Under the pieces are notes generated by a model. It did no database searches and was not told the origin of the DNA. It saw only the letters and a list, made by a program, of their open reading frames with translations. Shown in pieces: positions 13,333 through 20,498 of a stretch of DNA of 20,498 nucleotides. The position numbers were made by a program, and so were the translations under genes. This DNA is from an uncultured Alphaproteobacteria bacterium (GTDB taxonomy: Bacteria > Pseudomonadota > Alphaproteobacteria > Rs-D84): the NCBI GenBank assembly GCA_937901165.1, contig CALCGS010000016.1:1-20498 (forward strand), read 5' to 3'. Position 1 is the stretch's first letter. Each line of letters starts with the position of its first letter.

Positions 13333-14385
13333 ATGTCTGAATTACGCAACAATTATAAAAAAACAGATATAAAACTAAATCTTATTAACGCATTACGTGC
13401 CAATTATATGACACGCGAAGATATTCGAAATTTTTTATCTTCTGAATATAAACGTTTGGGTAAAACACCCGCAGGTTGTAAAAATATTGCAGAATATAAA
13501 GTAAGTGAAAGAACGGTTAAACGCACAATGGATTCTATTAAAGATTCATATGGCGACCAACTGGAAGAAGAAGCTGGTGCTTATAAATTAGATTTACATG
13601 ATTTTCCAGATACAATCGATGACACTGAAATTCGGGCTTTGGAGTTTGCTATCCAAAAAACGGCAAATAATTTGAACGAACACAAATTATTGGAAAATCT
13701 GAAAGCCAAACTTACCACCAGATTATACCGTAAAATTGAACACACAGAACCAAAACGGGCAGCCAGCAAGATAAATGATATTGATCAAATGATAAATGCT
13801 GATTTTGCTTTTGTGGGTCCGCACCCAGACATAAAATTTGATTCAAATATTAAATTATTACTAGATTCTGCAATAAGTAAACAACATGAAATAAGATTTA
13901 TGTATAATGGTCGCGAGCATACTGTATGTCCTTTAGGAATTATGTATGGACCCAATAATGTTTATCTTGTTGCTTATATTTGTAAAAATGGCAAGGTCTG
14001 CACCGACCCCAGACATTATATTGTATCTAATATTACAGATGTGATTGATACAGGTAATCGGTTTAATAAAGATAATACTTTTTCATTAAAAACATATACC
14101 AAAGATATGTTTGGAATTTATAACGATGGTGCTGTATATGATGTGGAATGGTTAATTAAAAATCCAGAAGTTATAAAATTAGTAAAAAAATATCAATTCC
14201 ATCCAACACAAAAATTCATAAATAACCCAGATGGTACATTGACAATAAAAATGCGTACTGGCGGTTTGCGTGCTATATGTATATATTTAACACAATGGGG
14301 TGGCGATATAATCCCAGTAAAACCCAAAGAATTGCTTGTTGAATACAAGAAATTGTTAAAGAAATGCCAGGATTCTATGAAATAA
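13333..14385 (+). CDS. WYL-domain transcriptional regulator
   Basis: The protein has 350 residues from ATG 13333, chosen for its AGAGG Shine-Dalgarno. The N-terminal 70 residues look like a winged helix-turn-helix (KLNLINALRANYMTREDI, then SERTVKRTMDSIKD). The central WYL-type domain has the strand pattern IRFMYNGREHTVCPLGI followed by NNVYLVAYI, where the W of WYL is replaced. A C-terminal WCX-like part follows (VEWLIKNPEVIKLVKK to the end). WYL domains sense nucleic acid or nucleotide ligands and often repress phage-defence or DNA-damage operons. Its divergent position beside AAA+ and nuclease genes suggests that it controls them. Confidence 0.75.
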   Translation: MSELRNNYKKTDIKLNLINALRANYMTREDIRNFLSSEYKRLGKTPAGCKNIAEYKVSERTVKRTMDSIKDSYGDQLEEEAGAYKLDLHDFPDTIDDTEIRALEFAIQKTANNLNEHKLLENLKAKLTTRLYRKIEHTEPKRAASKINDIDQMINADFAFVGPHPDIKFDSNIKLLLDSAISKQHEIRFMYNGREHTVCPLGIMYGPNNVYLVAYICKNGKVCTDPRHYIVSNITDVIDTGNRFNKDNTFSLKTYTKDMFGIYNDGAVYDVEWLIKNPEVIKLVKKYQFHPTQKFINNPDGTLTIKMRTGGLRAICIYLTQWGGDIIPVKPKELLVEYKKLLKKCQDSMK

Positions 14386-14386
14386 T

Positions 14387-14412
14387 AAAAAATGCCCAAT
14401 TGGGCATTTTTA
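14387..14412. terminator. Bidirectional terminator
   Basis: The perfect palindrome AATGCCCAATTGGGCATT (14391-14408) is flanked by A-runs on the left and T-runs on the right. It would end both the WYL gene (plus) and the HNH gene (minus), and overlaps the stop codon of the latter. Confidence 0.8.
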
Positions 14413-15057
14413 TTTTTTATCATATTTTCCCGGTTCATATTCATTATCTTCTTTACCATAATTGCCACTATGGATTTTTTCATGTTTTGTCGCAGATACC
14501 AAAATCAAATTTTCAGGACGATTATCGTAGCCATCGTTTGTGATATGGTGAATTTCCATTCCTGGTCCATATTTATCTGCTAACCAAGCATCCGCTACCA
14601 TTCGATAAACATACTGACCAAAATATTCGTGGTTTGCATTTCTTTTTATATCATCAGGTATTTTTGCTAATAAATAACCTATGTGTTTTTCTTGGTTTTT
14701 AACTAAAATATTAAATAACGATTTATTTATTTGTTTTTTATATTCTTCTTTTTTCGTGCTCTTAGATATTTCTTCATAAAGTGTACATATTTTTCCGTTA
14801 ACTTTTATACGCCCACGATTACTAGCATATATCTCATAACCATAATATGTATAAGTTTCACATTTTTTCCACAATTCATTGTCTAATTCGGATTTTTTTG
14901 TATCAGCAAACAACCACGCACTTTTATGTTTGTCGGTACAATAGTAATTATTTATAGATTCACTATATACAACACAATTTTGCAACTCTTCAATAGTCCA
15001 TGTATTTGTTTTTGGTTTGTATTTATAAATTTTTTGTTCAACAACTGTTTTATCCAT
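14410..15057 (-). CDS. NUMOD4/HNH homing-type endonuclease
   Basis: The protein has 215 residues. Residues about 62-90 (ELWKKCETYTYYGYEIYASN then RGRIKVNG) fit a NUMOD4 DNA-binding motif. Near the C-terminus MEIHHITNDGYDNRPENL (about 167-184), followed by a histidine pair in KHEKIH, forms an HNH nuclease core. Such proteins are free-standing homing endonucleases common in phages and other mobile DNA. The first 60 residues are not recognised. The ATG (15057) has AAAGGA upstream and a clear promoter. It stands alone between a terminator and a recombinase remnant. Confidence 0.78.
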   Translation of the reverse strand: MDKTVVEQKIYKYKPKTNTWTIEELQNCVVYSESINNYYCTDKHKSAWLFADTKKSELDNELWKKCETYTYYGYEIYASNRGRIKVNGKICTLYEEISKSTKKEEYKKQINKSLFNILVKNQEKHIGYLLAKIPDDIKRNANHEYFGQYVYRMVADAWLADKYGPGMEIHHITNDGYDNRPENLILVSATKHEKIHSGNYGKEDNEYEPGKYDKK

Positions 15058-15084
15058 AATCTATCCTTTTGTTTTATCGACCAT

Positions 15085-15112
15085 ATTGTACCAAAGGTAA
15101 GATAAAATTCAA
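15085..15112 (-). promoter_or_regulatory. Promoter of the HNH gene
   Basis: On the minus strand TTGAAT (15107-15112), a 16-bp spacer and TACAAT (15085-15090) lie about 28 bp before the HNH start. Confidence 0.55.
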
Positions 15113-15126
15113 CATCTTCATTAAAG

Positions 15127-15138
15127 CACCCTAGGGTG
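15127..15138. repeat. 12-bp perfect palindrome
   Basis: CACCCTAGGGTG overlaps the stop codon of the recombinase remnant. It may be a protein-binding or cleavage site, or a junction left by a mobile element. It has no T-run and is not a terminator. Confidence 0.4.
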
Positions 15139-15604
15139 TATTCATCCAATTATTCAAAAAGATTTCACATACTCTACCTAAACTAATAAAATCGTCAGGA
15201 TTTTCTACCCGATACGTGCGAGTTATCTCGAGCCAAGTTGGACAGGAGACCCTTTGAAGGCATATTTCAAAGGGTTTTCTTATTGAAATTACTGCATTTT
15301 TTCCATCTGTAAAAAAGTTCGAGGTTATTGTTTTTAAAAGTGCTCTTTTTTTCAAAAAACTCGAACTTTTGAACATTTTTTGGCTGATTTTATCACTTAT
15401 AAGTAAGTCAACTAACCTTTTTTCTTTGTGCTTCATATGTGATAATTCACTGTCTAATTTTAATATGTTTTCTGTTCTTTTTTGAAGTTCTTGCTGGTAT
15501 TTGTTTTCTATAACTTTTAGTAAATGTGCTTTCTTATTTTTACCCATTTTTAATTGTGCCAGCTGTTCATTTATTACTGCTATAACCATACTTTCTGATA
15601 GGTT
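15131..15604 (-). pseudogene. C-terminal remnant of a serine recombinase
   Basis: About 157 codons look like the C-terminal part of a large serine recombinase: a long charged coiled coil (about 15370-15560), then LLISDKISQKMF and TSNFFTDGKNAVISIRKPFE, which correspond to the family's post-coiled-coil segment and final strand. The catalytic serine domain and most of the zinc-ribbon region are missing, and no start with a ribosome-binding site is seen. The frame continues upstream into unrelated sequence and then the lysozyme gene. This is a decayed integrase, showing that a second mobile element was once here. Confidence 0.5.
15250..15278 (+). terminator. Terminator-like hairpin inside the recombinase remnant
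   Basis: CCCTTTGAA (15250-15258) pairs perfectly with TTCAAAGGG (15266-15274) around a 7-nt loop and is followed by TTTT. No plus-strand gene lies just upstream. Its position inside a coding remnant may mark sequence acquired or rearranged after the gene decayed. Confidence 0.35.
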
Positions 15605-15665
15605 GTGGTGGTGTTTATAGATAAATTGATTTCTGAACAAGCAATATATCTGGGAATTAAACAAC

Positions 15666-15688
15666 AAAGGTGCCGGAGGCACCTTTTT
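15666..15688 (-). terminator. Terminator after the lysozyme gene
   Basis: AAAGGTGCC (15666-15674) and GGCACCTTT (15678-15686) form a 9-bp stem with a 3-nt centre. T-rich sequence follows on both strands, so it may work in both directions. It lies 19 bp after the lysozyme stop. Confidence 0.7.
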
Positions 15689-15704
15689 CTTTGTCAACGA
15701 AGAA

Positions 15705-16706
15705 TTAGCGTTGTTTTTGTTCGTAATATTTTTTACGACCATACAAATATGTAGCGGCACCCAATGTTGTAAGAACAATAAGCCCAGTTTTTTTGCCATT
15801 TTTTTTATCGCCTTTACCACAATGTTTATCGTTCACTTCTTGCAAAATGTATTCTGGAACAATATCTTTGACCATTTGGCATTCAACGTTTATATGACCT
15901 TTCTTTTTCCCAAGATTTAAACATACATTTCTTGGCATTTTGGCTTTTGCAAGATTTTCCTGTATTTTTGAAAAATCCCATTCGTAAAAGCCATCTTTGT
16001 CGCATTTTGGTTTACCATCACAACATACAACCATATCGGAGCATTCTAAATTATAACAACCTTCGGCACGCAAATCTAATAAATCTGCATATGATATTTT
16101 GCCTGCCATAAGTGCAGCAAAGAAATAACATCTGTTTAAAACCCCATTCTGCTGACGCCAACCAGTTAATGTTTTTGCTAATTCTGCACCTGTTTTTCCG
16201 GCATTTAATTGTTTTAAAAAAACAGACTTTTTGAAATTTGCTGAACCAATACAATATCTTAACGCACAGGCAGCAATCAAAGTATTTTCATCCATAGAAA
16301 CAGTAACATAATTTTTAATATCTGGCAAAATTTCATGTGTTAAATAACGACCTTGGTACACATCTGATTTTTCAAGCGTTGGCACAATAGTATTTTCTGT
16401 AACTTTGTTATATGTTCCATTTGGATTATATAAAATCGTCAACCCATATCCTGTTGTCCAGGCTTCACCACACCAATATATATACGGATAATAGTTTTCA
16501 ACAAATGCTAATGCAAATTTAATATCGCTACGTGAAGATTCAAACAAAGCAACATTACCATACTTATCTTGTTGTGGAATCTCTGTTTTTGTTTTGTTAT
16601 TATCATCTTTATCATGTTGTTTGTGCGAACAACCAGCCGTCCCCATAGCAAGTCCACCAGCAAGAATCGAACCAAGCAAAAATTTTTGTAATCTTGTATC
16701 TTTCAT
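15705..16706 (-). CDS. GH24 lysozyme-like lipoprotein
   Basis: The protein has 333 residues from ATG 16706, preceded by AAGGAG at 6 nt. A lipoprotein signal ends in TAGC, with the lipidated cysteine C26. The following domain matches phage-type (GH24) lysozymes: catalytic E70 in FVENYYPY, WTTGYG (83-88), an ALRYCIGSANF stretch and GVLNRCYFFAALMAGKIS near 200-217. The place of the T4 lysozyme aspartate holds C79, so the triad may be E-C-T. An extra C-terminal part rich in cysteine ends with a hydrophobic segment (GLIVLTTLGAATYLYG) and a basic tail. It is probably a surface or periplasmic muramidase anchored by lipid, with a second possible membrane anchor. It may be a domesticated phage lysin. 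Confidence 0.72.
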   Translation of the reverse strand: MKDTRLQKFLLGSILAGGLAMGTAGCSHKQHDKDDNNKTKTEIPQQDKYGNVALFESSRSDIKFALAFVENYYPYIYWCGEAWTTGYGLTILYNPNGTYNKVTENTIVPTLEKSDVYQGRYLTHEILPDIKNYVTVSMDENTLIAACALRYCIGSANFKKSVFLKQLNAGKTGAELAKTLTGWRQQNGVLNRCYFFAALMAGKISYADLLDLRAEGCYNLECSDMVVCCDGKPKCDKDGFYEWDFSKIQENLAKAKMPRNVCLNLGKKKGHINVECQMVKDIVPEYILQEVNDKHCGKGDKKNGKKTGLIVLTTLGAATYLYGRKKYYEQKQR

Positions 16707-16724
16707 TTTTATCTCCTTATTTAC

Positions 16725-16769
16725 ATAATATAGACTAAAAATAAAATTTGTCAAGTATTTGTTGACAAA
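16725..16769 (-). promoter_or_regulatory. Lysozyme promoter with inverted repeat over the -35 box
   Basis: On the minus strand a consensus TTGACA (16749-16754) and a -10 box (TATATT at 16727-16732, 16-bp spacer, or TATTAT at 16725-16730, 18-bp spacer) precede the gene. The -35 box is one arm of a perfect 8-bp inverted repeat, TTTGTCAA (16747-16754) and TTGACAAA (16762-16769). A repressor could bind there and block the -35 region. Confidence 0.6.
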
Positions 16770-16799
16770 AACCTTTTAACGCCTGTTTTTTACATTAAT

Positions 16800-17597
16800 T
16801 TATGAAAATATTTTGGTTAGTATGTGTTTTATAGGTCTGGGCCTGATAAATGTATTTTTTGTTTTAATTTCGTGTAAGATTGTATCATTTTGGAGAACCT
16901 TTTGTAAAAATCCATACGAAAAACAATGCTGTATCGCAGATTTTTTTATAAACGGAATTCCTTGTTTAATCAAAACCCAAGGCTTTGTCCAAACGGTATT
17001 ACAAATGTGATTATTTTGTTCGTACAAAACAAATGATTTTGCTGAAATCTGGGACATTAATAATGATAAACCTATTTCGTATTTACGAACAATATCCGAT
17101 TTATTATTTTCTTTTGTTATAGACAGCATAAATTTATCAAAATTTTTGTTTTTAACAATCTTTTTGGAAAAACCAACAAACCATGATTGTATGTGTTTTG
17201 GATATTTTACATCTTCGTTACTGACCATTCCAATAAAATCAGCCCCAGAATTTTCTAGTTTTATTAATGCATTTTGAAAATCATTTATTGATAATGGTCC
17301 ATAAACAGAATCATTTACCATATATACATAATCATAATTATTTAATAAATTATTATCTTTGGAATATTGGTAAGCACGTTTGTAAGACCCAAAATCATAT
17401 TCACCATGACGTGATGCAGAGATGTTAATACAGTGTTTTGATAGTTTTGAAATTTCGTTTTCAGAACAATCACAATCCATTACCACAATAACATCTCCAA
17501 TTTTTGATAAACTTTGGATATAATACACCAACGAGCAATCAATAATCCCGTTTCTGTCGTAGCCAGCAAATAAAAATAATCGTTTAGGGTTATTCAT
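16800..17597 (-). CDS. RgpF-like rhamnan/polysaccharide synthesis protein
   Basis: The protein has 265 residues. It fits the rhamnan synthesis F family: KRLFLFAGYDRNGIIDCSLV at the start, then VIVVMDCDCSENE, ISASRHGEYDFGSYKRAY, the YVYMVNDSVYGPL segment (about 90-102) and IQSWFVGFSKKIV. Members take part in making rhamnose-rich or O-antigen-like polysaccharides, and this type behaves like a glycosyltransferase. It starts 3 nt after the end of the GT2 gene, so the two are one operon. The C-terminal region beyond the core is basic and unremarkable. Confidence 0.72.
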   Translation of the reverse strand: MNNPKRLFLFAGYDRNGIIDCSLVYYIQSLSKIGDVIVVMDCDCSENEISKLSKHCINISASRHGEYDFGSYKRAYQYSKDNNLLNNYDYVYMVNDSVYGPLSINDFQNALIKLENSGADFIGMVSNEDVKYPKHIQSWFVGFSKKIVKNKNFDKFMLSITKENNKSDIVRKYEIGLSLLMSQISAKSFVLYEQNNHICNTVWTKPWVLIKQGIPFIKKSAIQHCFSYGFLQKVLQNDTILHEIKTKNTFIRPRPIKHILTKIFS

Positions 17598-17600
17598 AAA

Positions 17601-18482
17601 TCAATCCATATGTTTGGTGCAGATATTTATACCAAATAAGTAAAACTTTTCTTTTTTTGTGAATCTGGCACGTTTGAAAATAGTTTTATTAAAAATTTTA
17701 TAATAATCAGTATGAAATGGATGTTCCGGAAAATTTAATAAATCTGTTGCATTATTATCTGCAACAAAATCATACCATTTTTTCCATGTATTTACCTGTT
17801 CCTGTGTCAGTTCTTGTTTATGTTTTTTCTTGTTTACCTTGCCCAATGCAGTGGGTGTGTTAACAACATTATAAATCGCCCCAGGAACAGTAGCAATCGT
17901 ATCCGCCAAGATAATAGCGGTTTTGGAAAAGATAATATCTTGCGTGCCTTGAAGACAAGGTTCAAATAAAATATTGTGTTTTTTCAAAAATTCTGCTTTA
18001 TAAACGTATCGCCAAGCAGGATTAAATTTATTTGCACGTGTTGTTAAAATTTTATCGGACAATGACGTTAAAATTTCTATGTTATTAAATACAGGAAAAT
18101 TATATTTTGGCTGGTTCACTTCACCACATAACACATCAGCGTTTGTAAGTTCGGCGGCATTTGCCATTTTTTCAAAATAATCCAGATTAACAAAATCGTC
18201 ATGGTCATGAATATGAATATATTGCCCATTGGCAGCCAACAACCCAACATTTGATGCAGTAGATACACCAGAATTTTTTTGCGTAATCAATTTTATTCTG
18301 CTATCTATCTTGGCATAATCTTTAATAATTTTTCCGCATCCGTCAGAACTGCCATCGTCAACCACTATTATTTCTAAATTAGTATATGTTTGATGTATTA
18401 AATGTTCCATACATTTTTTTATAAATGCAGATGCATTATACATTGGAACAATAACCGATATCAACATAGACTTATCTTTCAT
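17601..18482 (-). CDS. GT2 family glycosyltransferase
   Basis: The protein has 293 residues. The start LISVIVPMYNASAFIKKC and the VVDDGSSDG motif (about 40-48) are standard GT-A/GT2 features. A metal-binding DxD-like site lies in HIHDHDDFVN (about 90-99). It uses an NDP-sugar; the sugar and acceptor are unknown. The ATG at 18482 has AAAGGGG upstream. It lies 98 bp after galE and 3 bp before the RgpF-like gene on the same strand, so it probably builds a surface polysaccharide together with them. Confidence 0.82.
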   Translation of the reverse strand: MKDKSMLISVIVPMYNASAFIKKCMEHLIHQTYTNLEIIVVDDGSSDGCGKIIKDYAKIDSRIKLITQKNSGVSTASNVGLLAANGQYIHIHDHDDFVNLDYFEKMANAAELTNADVLCGEVNQPKYNFPVFNNIEILTSLSDKILTTRANKFNPAWRYVYKAEFLKKHNILFEPCLQGTQDIIFSKTAIILADTIATVPGAIYNVVNTPTALGKVNKKKHKQELTQEQVNTWKKWYDFVADNNATDLLNFPEHPFHTDYYKIFNKTIFKRARFTKKEKFYLFGINICTKHMD

Positions 18483-18580
18483 ATATACCCCTTTGTATTC
18501 ATAATATGGAAGTATTCACATAAACAACGAAAAAATCAAGATTGAAAATTATCACTATTTATATTTTTTATATACAACCA

Positions 18581-19582
18581 TTAAAAATTTTTTGATTGAT
18601 AATTCCATGAATCACGACACATATCGTCCAAAGAATATTCTGCACGCCAACCCAATATTTTTTCTGCCTTGGTGGAATCAGCATAACATGTTGCAATATC
18701 CCCTGCACGTCTTGGTGCAATTTCATAAGGTATTTTTATGCCGTTTACCCTTTCAAATGTTTTTACCACATCCAACACAGAATATCCATGCCCTGTTCCA
18801 AGATTAAATATTTCTGTACCACAATTATTATTTATTGCAGATAATGCCTTTACATGGCCACGTGCCAAATCAACAACATGAATATAATCGCGAACCCCAG
18901 TTCCATCAGGCGTATCGTAATCATTACCATAAACAAATAATTTTTCACGTTTTCCAGATGCAACCTGGGTTATGTATGGCATCAAATTATTTGGAATTCC
19001 ATTTGGATTTTCGCCAATTATACCAGACGGATGCGCACCAATCGGATTAAAGTAACGCAACAACACAATGTTCCAATTTTTATCAGAGTTGTGTAAATCT
19101 AGTAAAATCTGTTCTATCATTGATTTGGTCCAACCATAAGGATTTGTGCAAATTCCCTTTGGACATTCTTCGGTAATTGGAACAAATTTTGGGGTACCAT
19201 ATACCGTTGCACTGGATGAAAATATAAGATTACGACAACCTAATTCACGCAAAAATTTTAGCAAAGTAATAGTTCCGCCAATATTATTGTCATAATATTC
19301 AACAGGTTTTTGTACGGATTCACCAACAGCCTTTAACCCAGCAAAATGTATGCAACAATCAATCTTTTTACCAGATAATGCGGTTTTCAATCCATCATAG
19401 TCGCAAATGTCAACCTTATAAAATTCTATTTTTTTACCGGTTATTTGATATATTTTATCAACAATATCAATAGATGAATTTGAAAGATTATCTATGCCAA
19501 TTATATTATGTCCATTTTGCTGTAATTCCACGATAGTATGAGATGCGATGAACCCAGTTGCACCAGTGATTAGAATATTCAT
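18581..19582 (-). CDS. galE: UDP-glucose 4-epimerase
   Basis: The protein has 333 residues, typical for GalE. The NAD-binding loop is GATGFIAS (7-14); the catalytic set is S124 (FSSSATVYG), Y149 and K153 (NPYGWTKSM). RYFNPIGAHPSG, GTGVRDYIHVVDLA and the FNLGTGHGYSVLDVV and RRAGDIATCYAD stretches are all family hallmarks. It interconverts UDP-glucose and UDP-galactose (possibly the N-acetyl forms) for polysaccharide synthesis. AAAGGAG lies 6 nt before the ATG. The two following genes on this strand are polysaccharide enzymes. Confidence 0.92.
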   Translation of the reverse strand: MNILITGATGFIASHTIVELQQNGHNIIGIDNLSNSSIDIVDKIYQITGKKIEFYKVDICDYDGLKTALSGKKIDCCIHFAGLKAVGESVQKPVEYYDNNIGGTITLLKFLRELGCRNLIFSSSATVYGTPKFVPITEECPKGICTNPYGWTKSMIEQILLDLHNSDKNWNIVLLRYFNPIGAHPSGIIGENPNGIPNNLMPYITQVASGKREKLFVYGNDYDTPDGTGVRDYIHVVDLARGHVKALSAINNNCGTEIFNLGTGHGYSVLDVVKTFERVNGIKIPYEIAPRRAGDIATCYADSTKAEKILGWRAEYSLDDMCRDSWNYQSKNF

Positions 19583-19649
19583 AACAAACTCCTTTCTGTA
19601 ATATAAATGGTATATTTTTTGTTTGCTTAAATCTATAAAATTTTTTGCT

Positions 19650-19677
19650 TTGATAAAATATTTTTTTTGTTTATTAT
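19650..19677 (+). promoter_or_regulatory. Likely promoter of lrgA
   Basis: TTGATA (19650-19655), a 16-bp spacer and TATTAT (19672-19677) lie 24 bp before the lrgA start, in the space shared with the divergent galE gene. Confidence 0.5.
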
Positions 19678-19701
19678 GTAATGTTATGTAGGATGGAAAT
19701 T

Positions 19702-20064
19702 ATGAAATACTTAGTGCAATTTTTAATAATTGTTTTCTTTGTTTTTTTAGGTGAAATTTTGGGTGCAATTATTCCATTACCTATTGCGGGTAGTATTTAT
19801 GGATTGCTGTTATTGTTCTTTGCGTTATGTTTCAAAATTGTAAAGTTAGAATGGGTGTGCGATGTCGCGGATTGGTTACATAAAATTATGGCACTATTTT
19901 TTGTTGCACCCGCTGTTGCCGTTCTGGATATTTGGGCGGACATATCAAATATTTGGATGATATTGGTTTTATTATTGGTCGCTGCTTATGTTGTCACAAT
20001 GATTATAACAGGAATTACCGCAGACTATTTATTATGCAAAAAAGATAAAGGTGCAAAAAAATGA
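19702..20064 (+). CDS. lrgA: CidA/LrgA family membrane protein
   Basis: The protein has 120 residues from ATG 19702, which has AGGA 8 nt upstream; an ATG at 19681 would add seven residues without a ribosome-binding site. Four membrane segments are visible. The signature LPIAGSIYGLLLLF matches LPxPGSIxGLxLLF of the family, with the proline changed to alanine. LrgA/CidA proteins form holin-like or metabolite-transport complexes with LrgB/CidB. The stop overlaps the start of the next gene (ATGA), as is usual for lrgAB, but that partner is truncated here. Confidence 0.82.
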   Translation: MKYLVQFLIIVFFVFLGEILGAIIPLPIAGSIYGLLLLFFALCFKIVKLEWVCDVADWLHKIMALFFVAPAVAVLDIWADISNIWMILVLLLVAAYVVTMIITGITADYLLCKKDKGAKK

Positions 20065-20177
20065 TAGATTTTTTAGCGCAATCTCCTTATTTTGGTGTTT
20101 TTTTAACTATCGCAATGTTCTGTTTGGCTTTTTTGATAAATAAAAAATATATATTTTACGAAAATATTTTTGTATGA
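20061..20177 (+). pseudogene. lrgB: Truncated lrgB start
   Basis: ATG 20061 overlaps the lrgA stop. The first residues, MIDFLAQSPYFGVFLTIAMF, fit the N-terminus of LrgB, normally some 230 residues. After about 30 residues the match is lost (INKKYIFYENIFV) and a TGA ends the frame at 38 residues. The last bases overlap the end of a minus-strand ORF belonging to other DNA. The gene was cut by a recombination event near 20150. Confidence 0.65.
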
Positions 20178-20317
20178 TATAACTCGAATACTCTATTAAT
20201 ATCATTAAGATCAATTTGATTTTGAGCATAAGCATCTAGCATGACAACTACTTTATCTTCATCGCCATGAAAACATAATCTTGCATTGAAATAATCTTTA
20301 TGTTCAAAATCTTTCAA
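20156..20317 (-). CDS. Small unknown protein after hsdS
   Basis: A TTG start at 20317 stands 8-9 nt after GAGGTG, which lies in the end of hsdS. The frame encodes 53 acidic residues (contains FHGDEDKVVVMLDAYAQN and INRVFELYH) and ends at TAA 20156-20158. No family was recognised. It begins 6 nt after the hsdS stop, so it may have been part of a restriction-modification operon. Confidence 0.45.
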   Translation of the reverse strand: MKDFEHKDYFNARLCFHGDEDKVVVMLDAYAQNQIDLNDINRVFELYHTKIFS

Positions 20318-20323
20318 AATAAT

Positions 20324-20443
20324 TTACACCTCGATTTCTCCATTCATAAGCTTTGGTAGTAAACGATCTCTTGCCTGAGTTAATAGTCTATTTTGCTTGT
20401 ACAAATCATTTATTTTGTCAAAAAAGAGACGGCTCACATAAAA
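20324..20443 (-). pseudogene. hsdS: 3' end of a type I restriction specificity gene
   Basis: The minus-strand frame ends RLLTQARDRLLPKLMNGEI plus EV and stop, the characteristic C-terminus of HsdS specificity subunits, preceded by FFDKINDLYKQN of the conserved helix. The frame is blocked by a stop at 20444-20446, so only about 39 codons remain in phase. The bases 20447-20498 to the window edge have open frames on both strands but no clear family. The block begins beside a run of six A (T on the coding strand) at 20420-20425; deleting one base there would join the frame to an open one upstream, so a frameshift is also possible. Confidence 0.55.
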
Positions 20444-20498
20444 CTAAACCTGCAACTGTTAGAGTAAGAGGTAAATATTTTTGTATTGAATGTGCACA

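Noticed and set aside
15131..15820. One full-length gene of 229 codons
   Set aside because: Only the last two thirds resemble a protein family; the first part overlaps the lysozyme gene and its terminator, so I treat it as a remnant.
20390..20498. Plus-strand frame to the window edge with several cysteines (contains KPATVRVRGKYFCIEC)
   Set aside because: It overlaps the hsdS end, has no start in the window and is too short to judge; it may be real to the right of the hsdS break.

Overview
The window is AT-rich DNA that looks like the accessory genome of a bacterium, probably an alphaproteobacterium. The best clue to that is a SAM-II riboswitch in front of a metK gene, since this class is known mainly from Alphaproteobacteria. 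Host, gut origin and genus cannot be settled from the sequence alone.

Region 1 (1-5925) reads as the right end of an integrated element. Six tightly packed plus-strand genes (516-4773), overlapping or a few bases apart, encode a beta-RFAP-synthase/ForT-like enzyme of the GHMP-type fold, a P-loop kinase-like protein, an adenylate-kinase-like protein, a NUDIX hydrolase, a HAD phosphatase and a stand-alone class I aminoacyl-tRNA-synthetase-like catalytic domain with no anticodon-binding domain. Known relatives of the first enzyme join PRPP to an aromatic acid through a C-C bond. The set therefore looks like an undescribed pathway for a C-nucleotide or other unusual, possibly aminoacylated, nucleotide. 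A minus-strand pair (second NUDIX plus an ASCH protein) lies next to it. The ASCH gene has lost its 3' end and is joined out of frame to a fragment of a GH10 xylanase. The element ends with five GCTACAC direct repeats (5732-5810) followed by the 3' part of a tRNA-Asn gene starting at its anticodon loop (5880-5925) and a strong terminator. This is the expected look of an attR site with integrase arm sites.

Region 2 (5926-8789) has a promoter, a SAM-II riboswitch, a short upstream ORF and a divergent short metK. A perfect 12-bp complementarity and a 9-bp hairpin over the metK ribosome-binding site suggest a second, switchable layer of control. An ADP-ribosylglycohydrolase and two small unknown genes follow; the first of these seems to begin with ATA after a strong Shine-Dalgarno.

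Region 3 (8816-14385) holds minus-strand genes for an SH3b/zinc-ribbon envelope protein, a DUF2779 Cas4-like/DEDD nuclease and a tandem AAA+ ATPase, with a divergent WYL-domain regulator. The nuclease, ATPase and regulator resemble a defence or DNA-repair module. Region 4 (14387-15700) carries a NUMOD4/HNH endonuclease and the C-terminal remnant of a serine recombinase.

Region 5 (15705-20177) holds cell-surface genes: a GH24 lysozyme-like lipoprotein, an RgpF-like polysaccharide protein, a GT2 glycosyltransferase and galE on the minus strand, then lrgA and the first 30 or so codons of lrgB on the plus strand. The lrgB gene is cut off where a minus-strand segment begins that carries a small ORF and the last codons of a type I restriction specificity gene (hsdS). 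The window thus shows at least three recombination scars.
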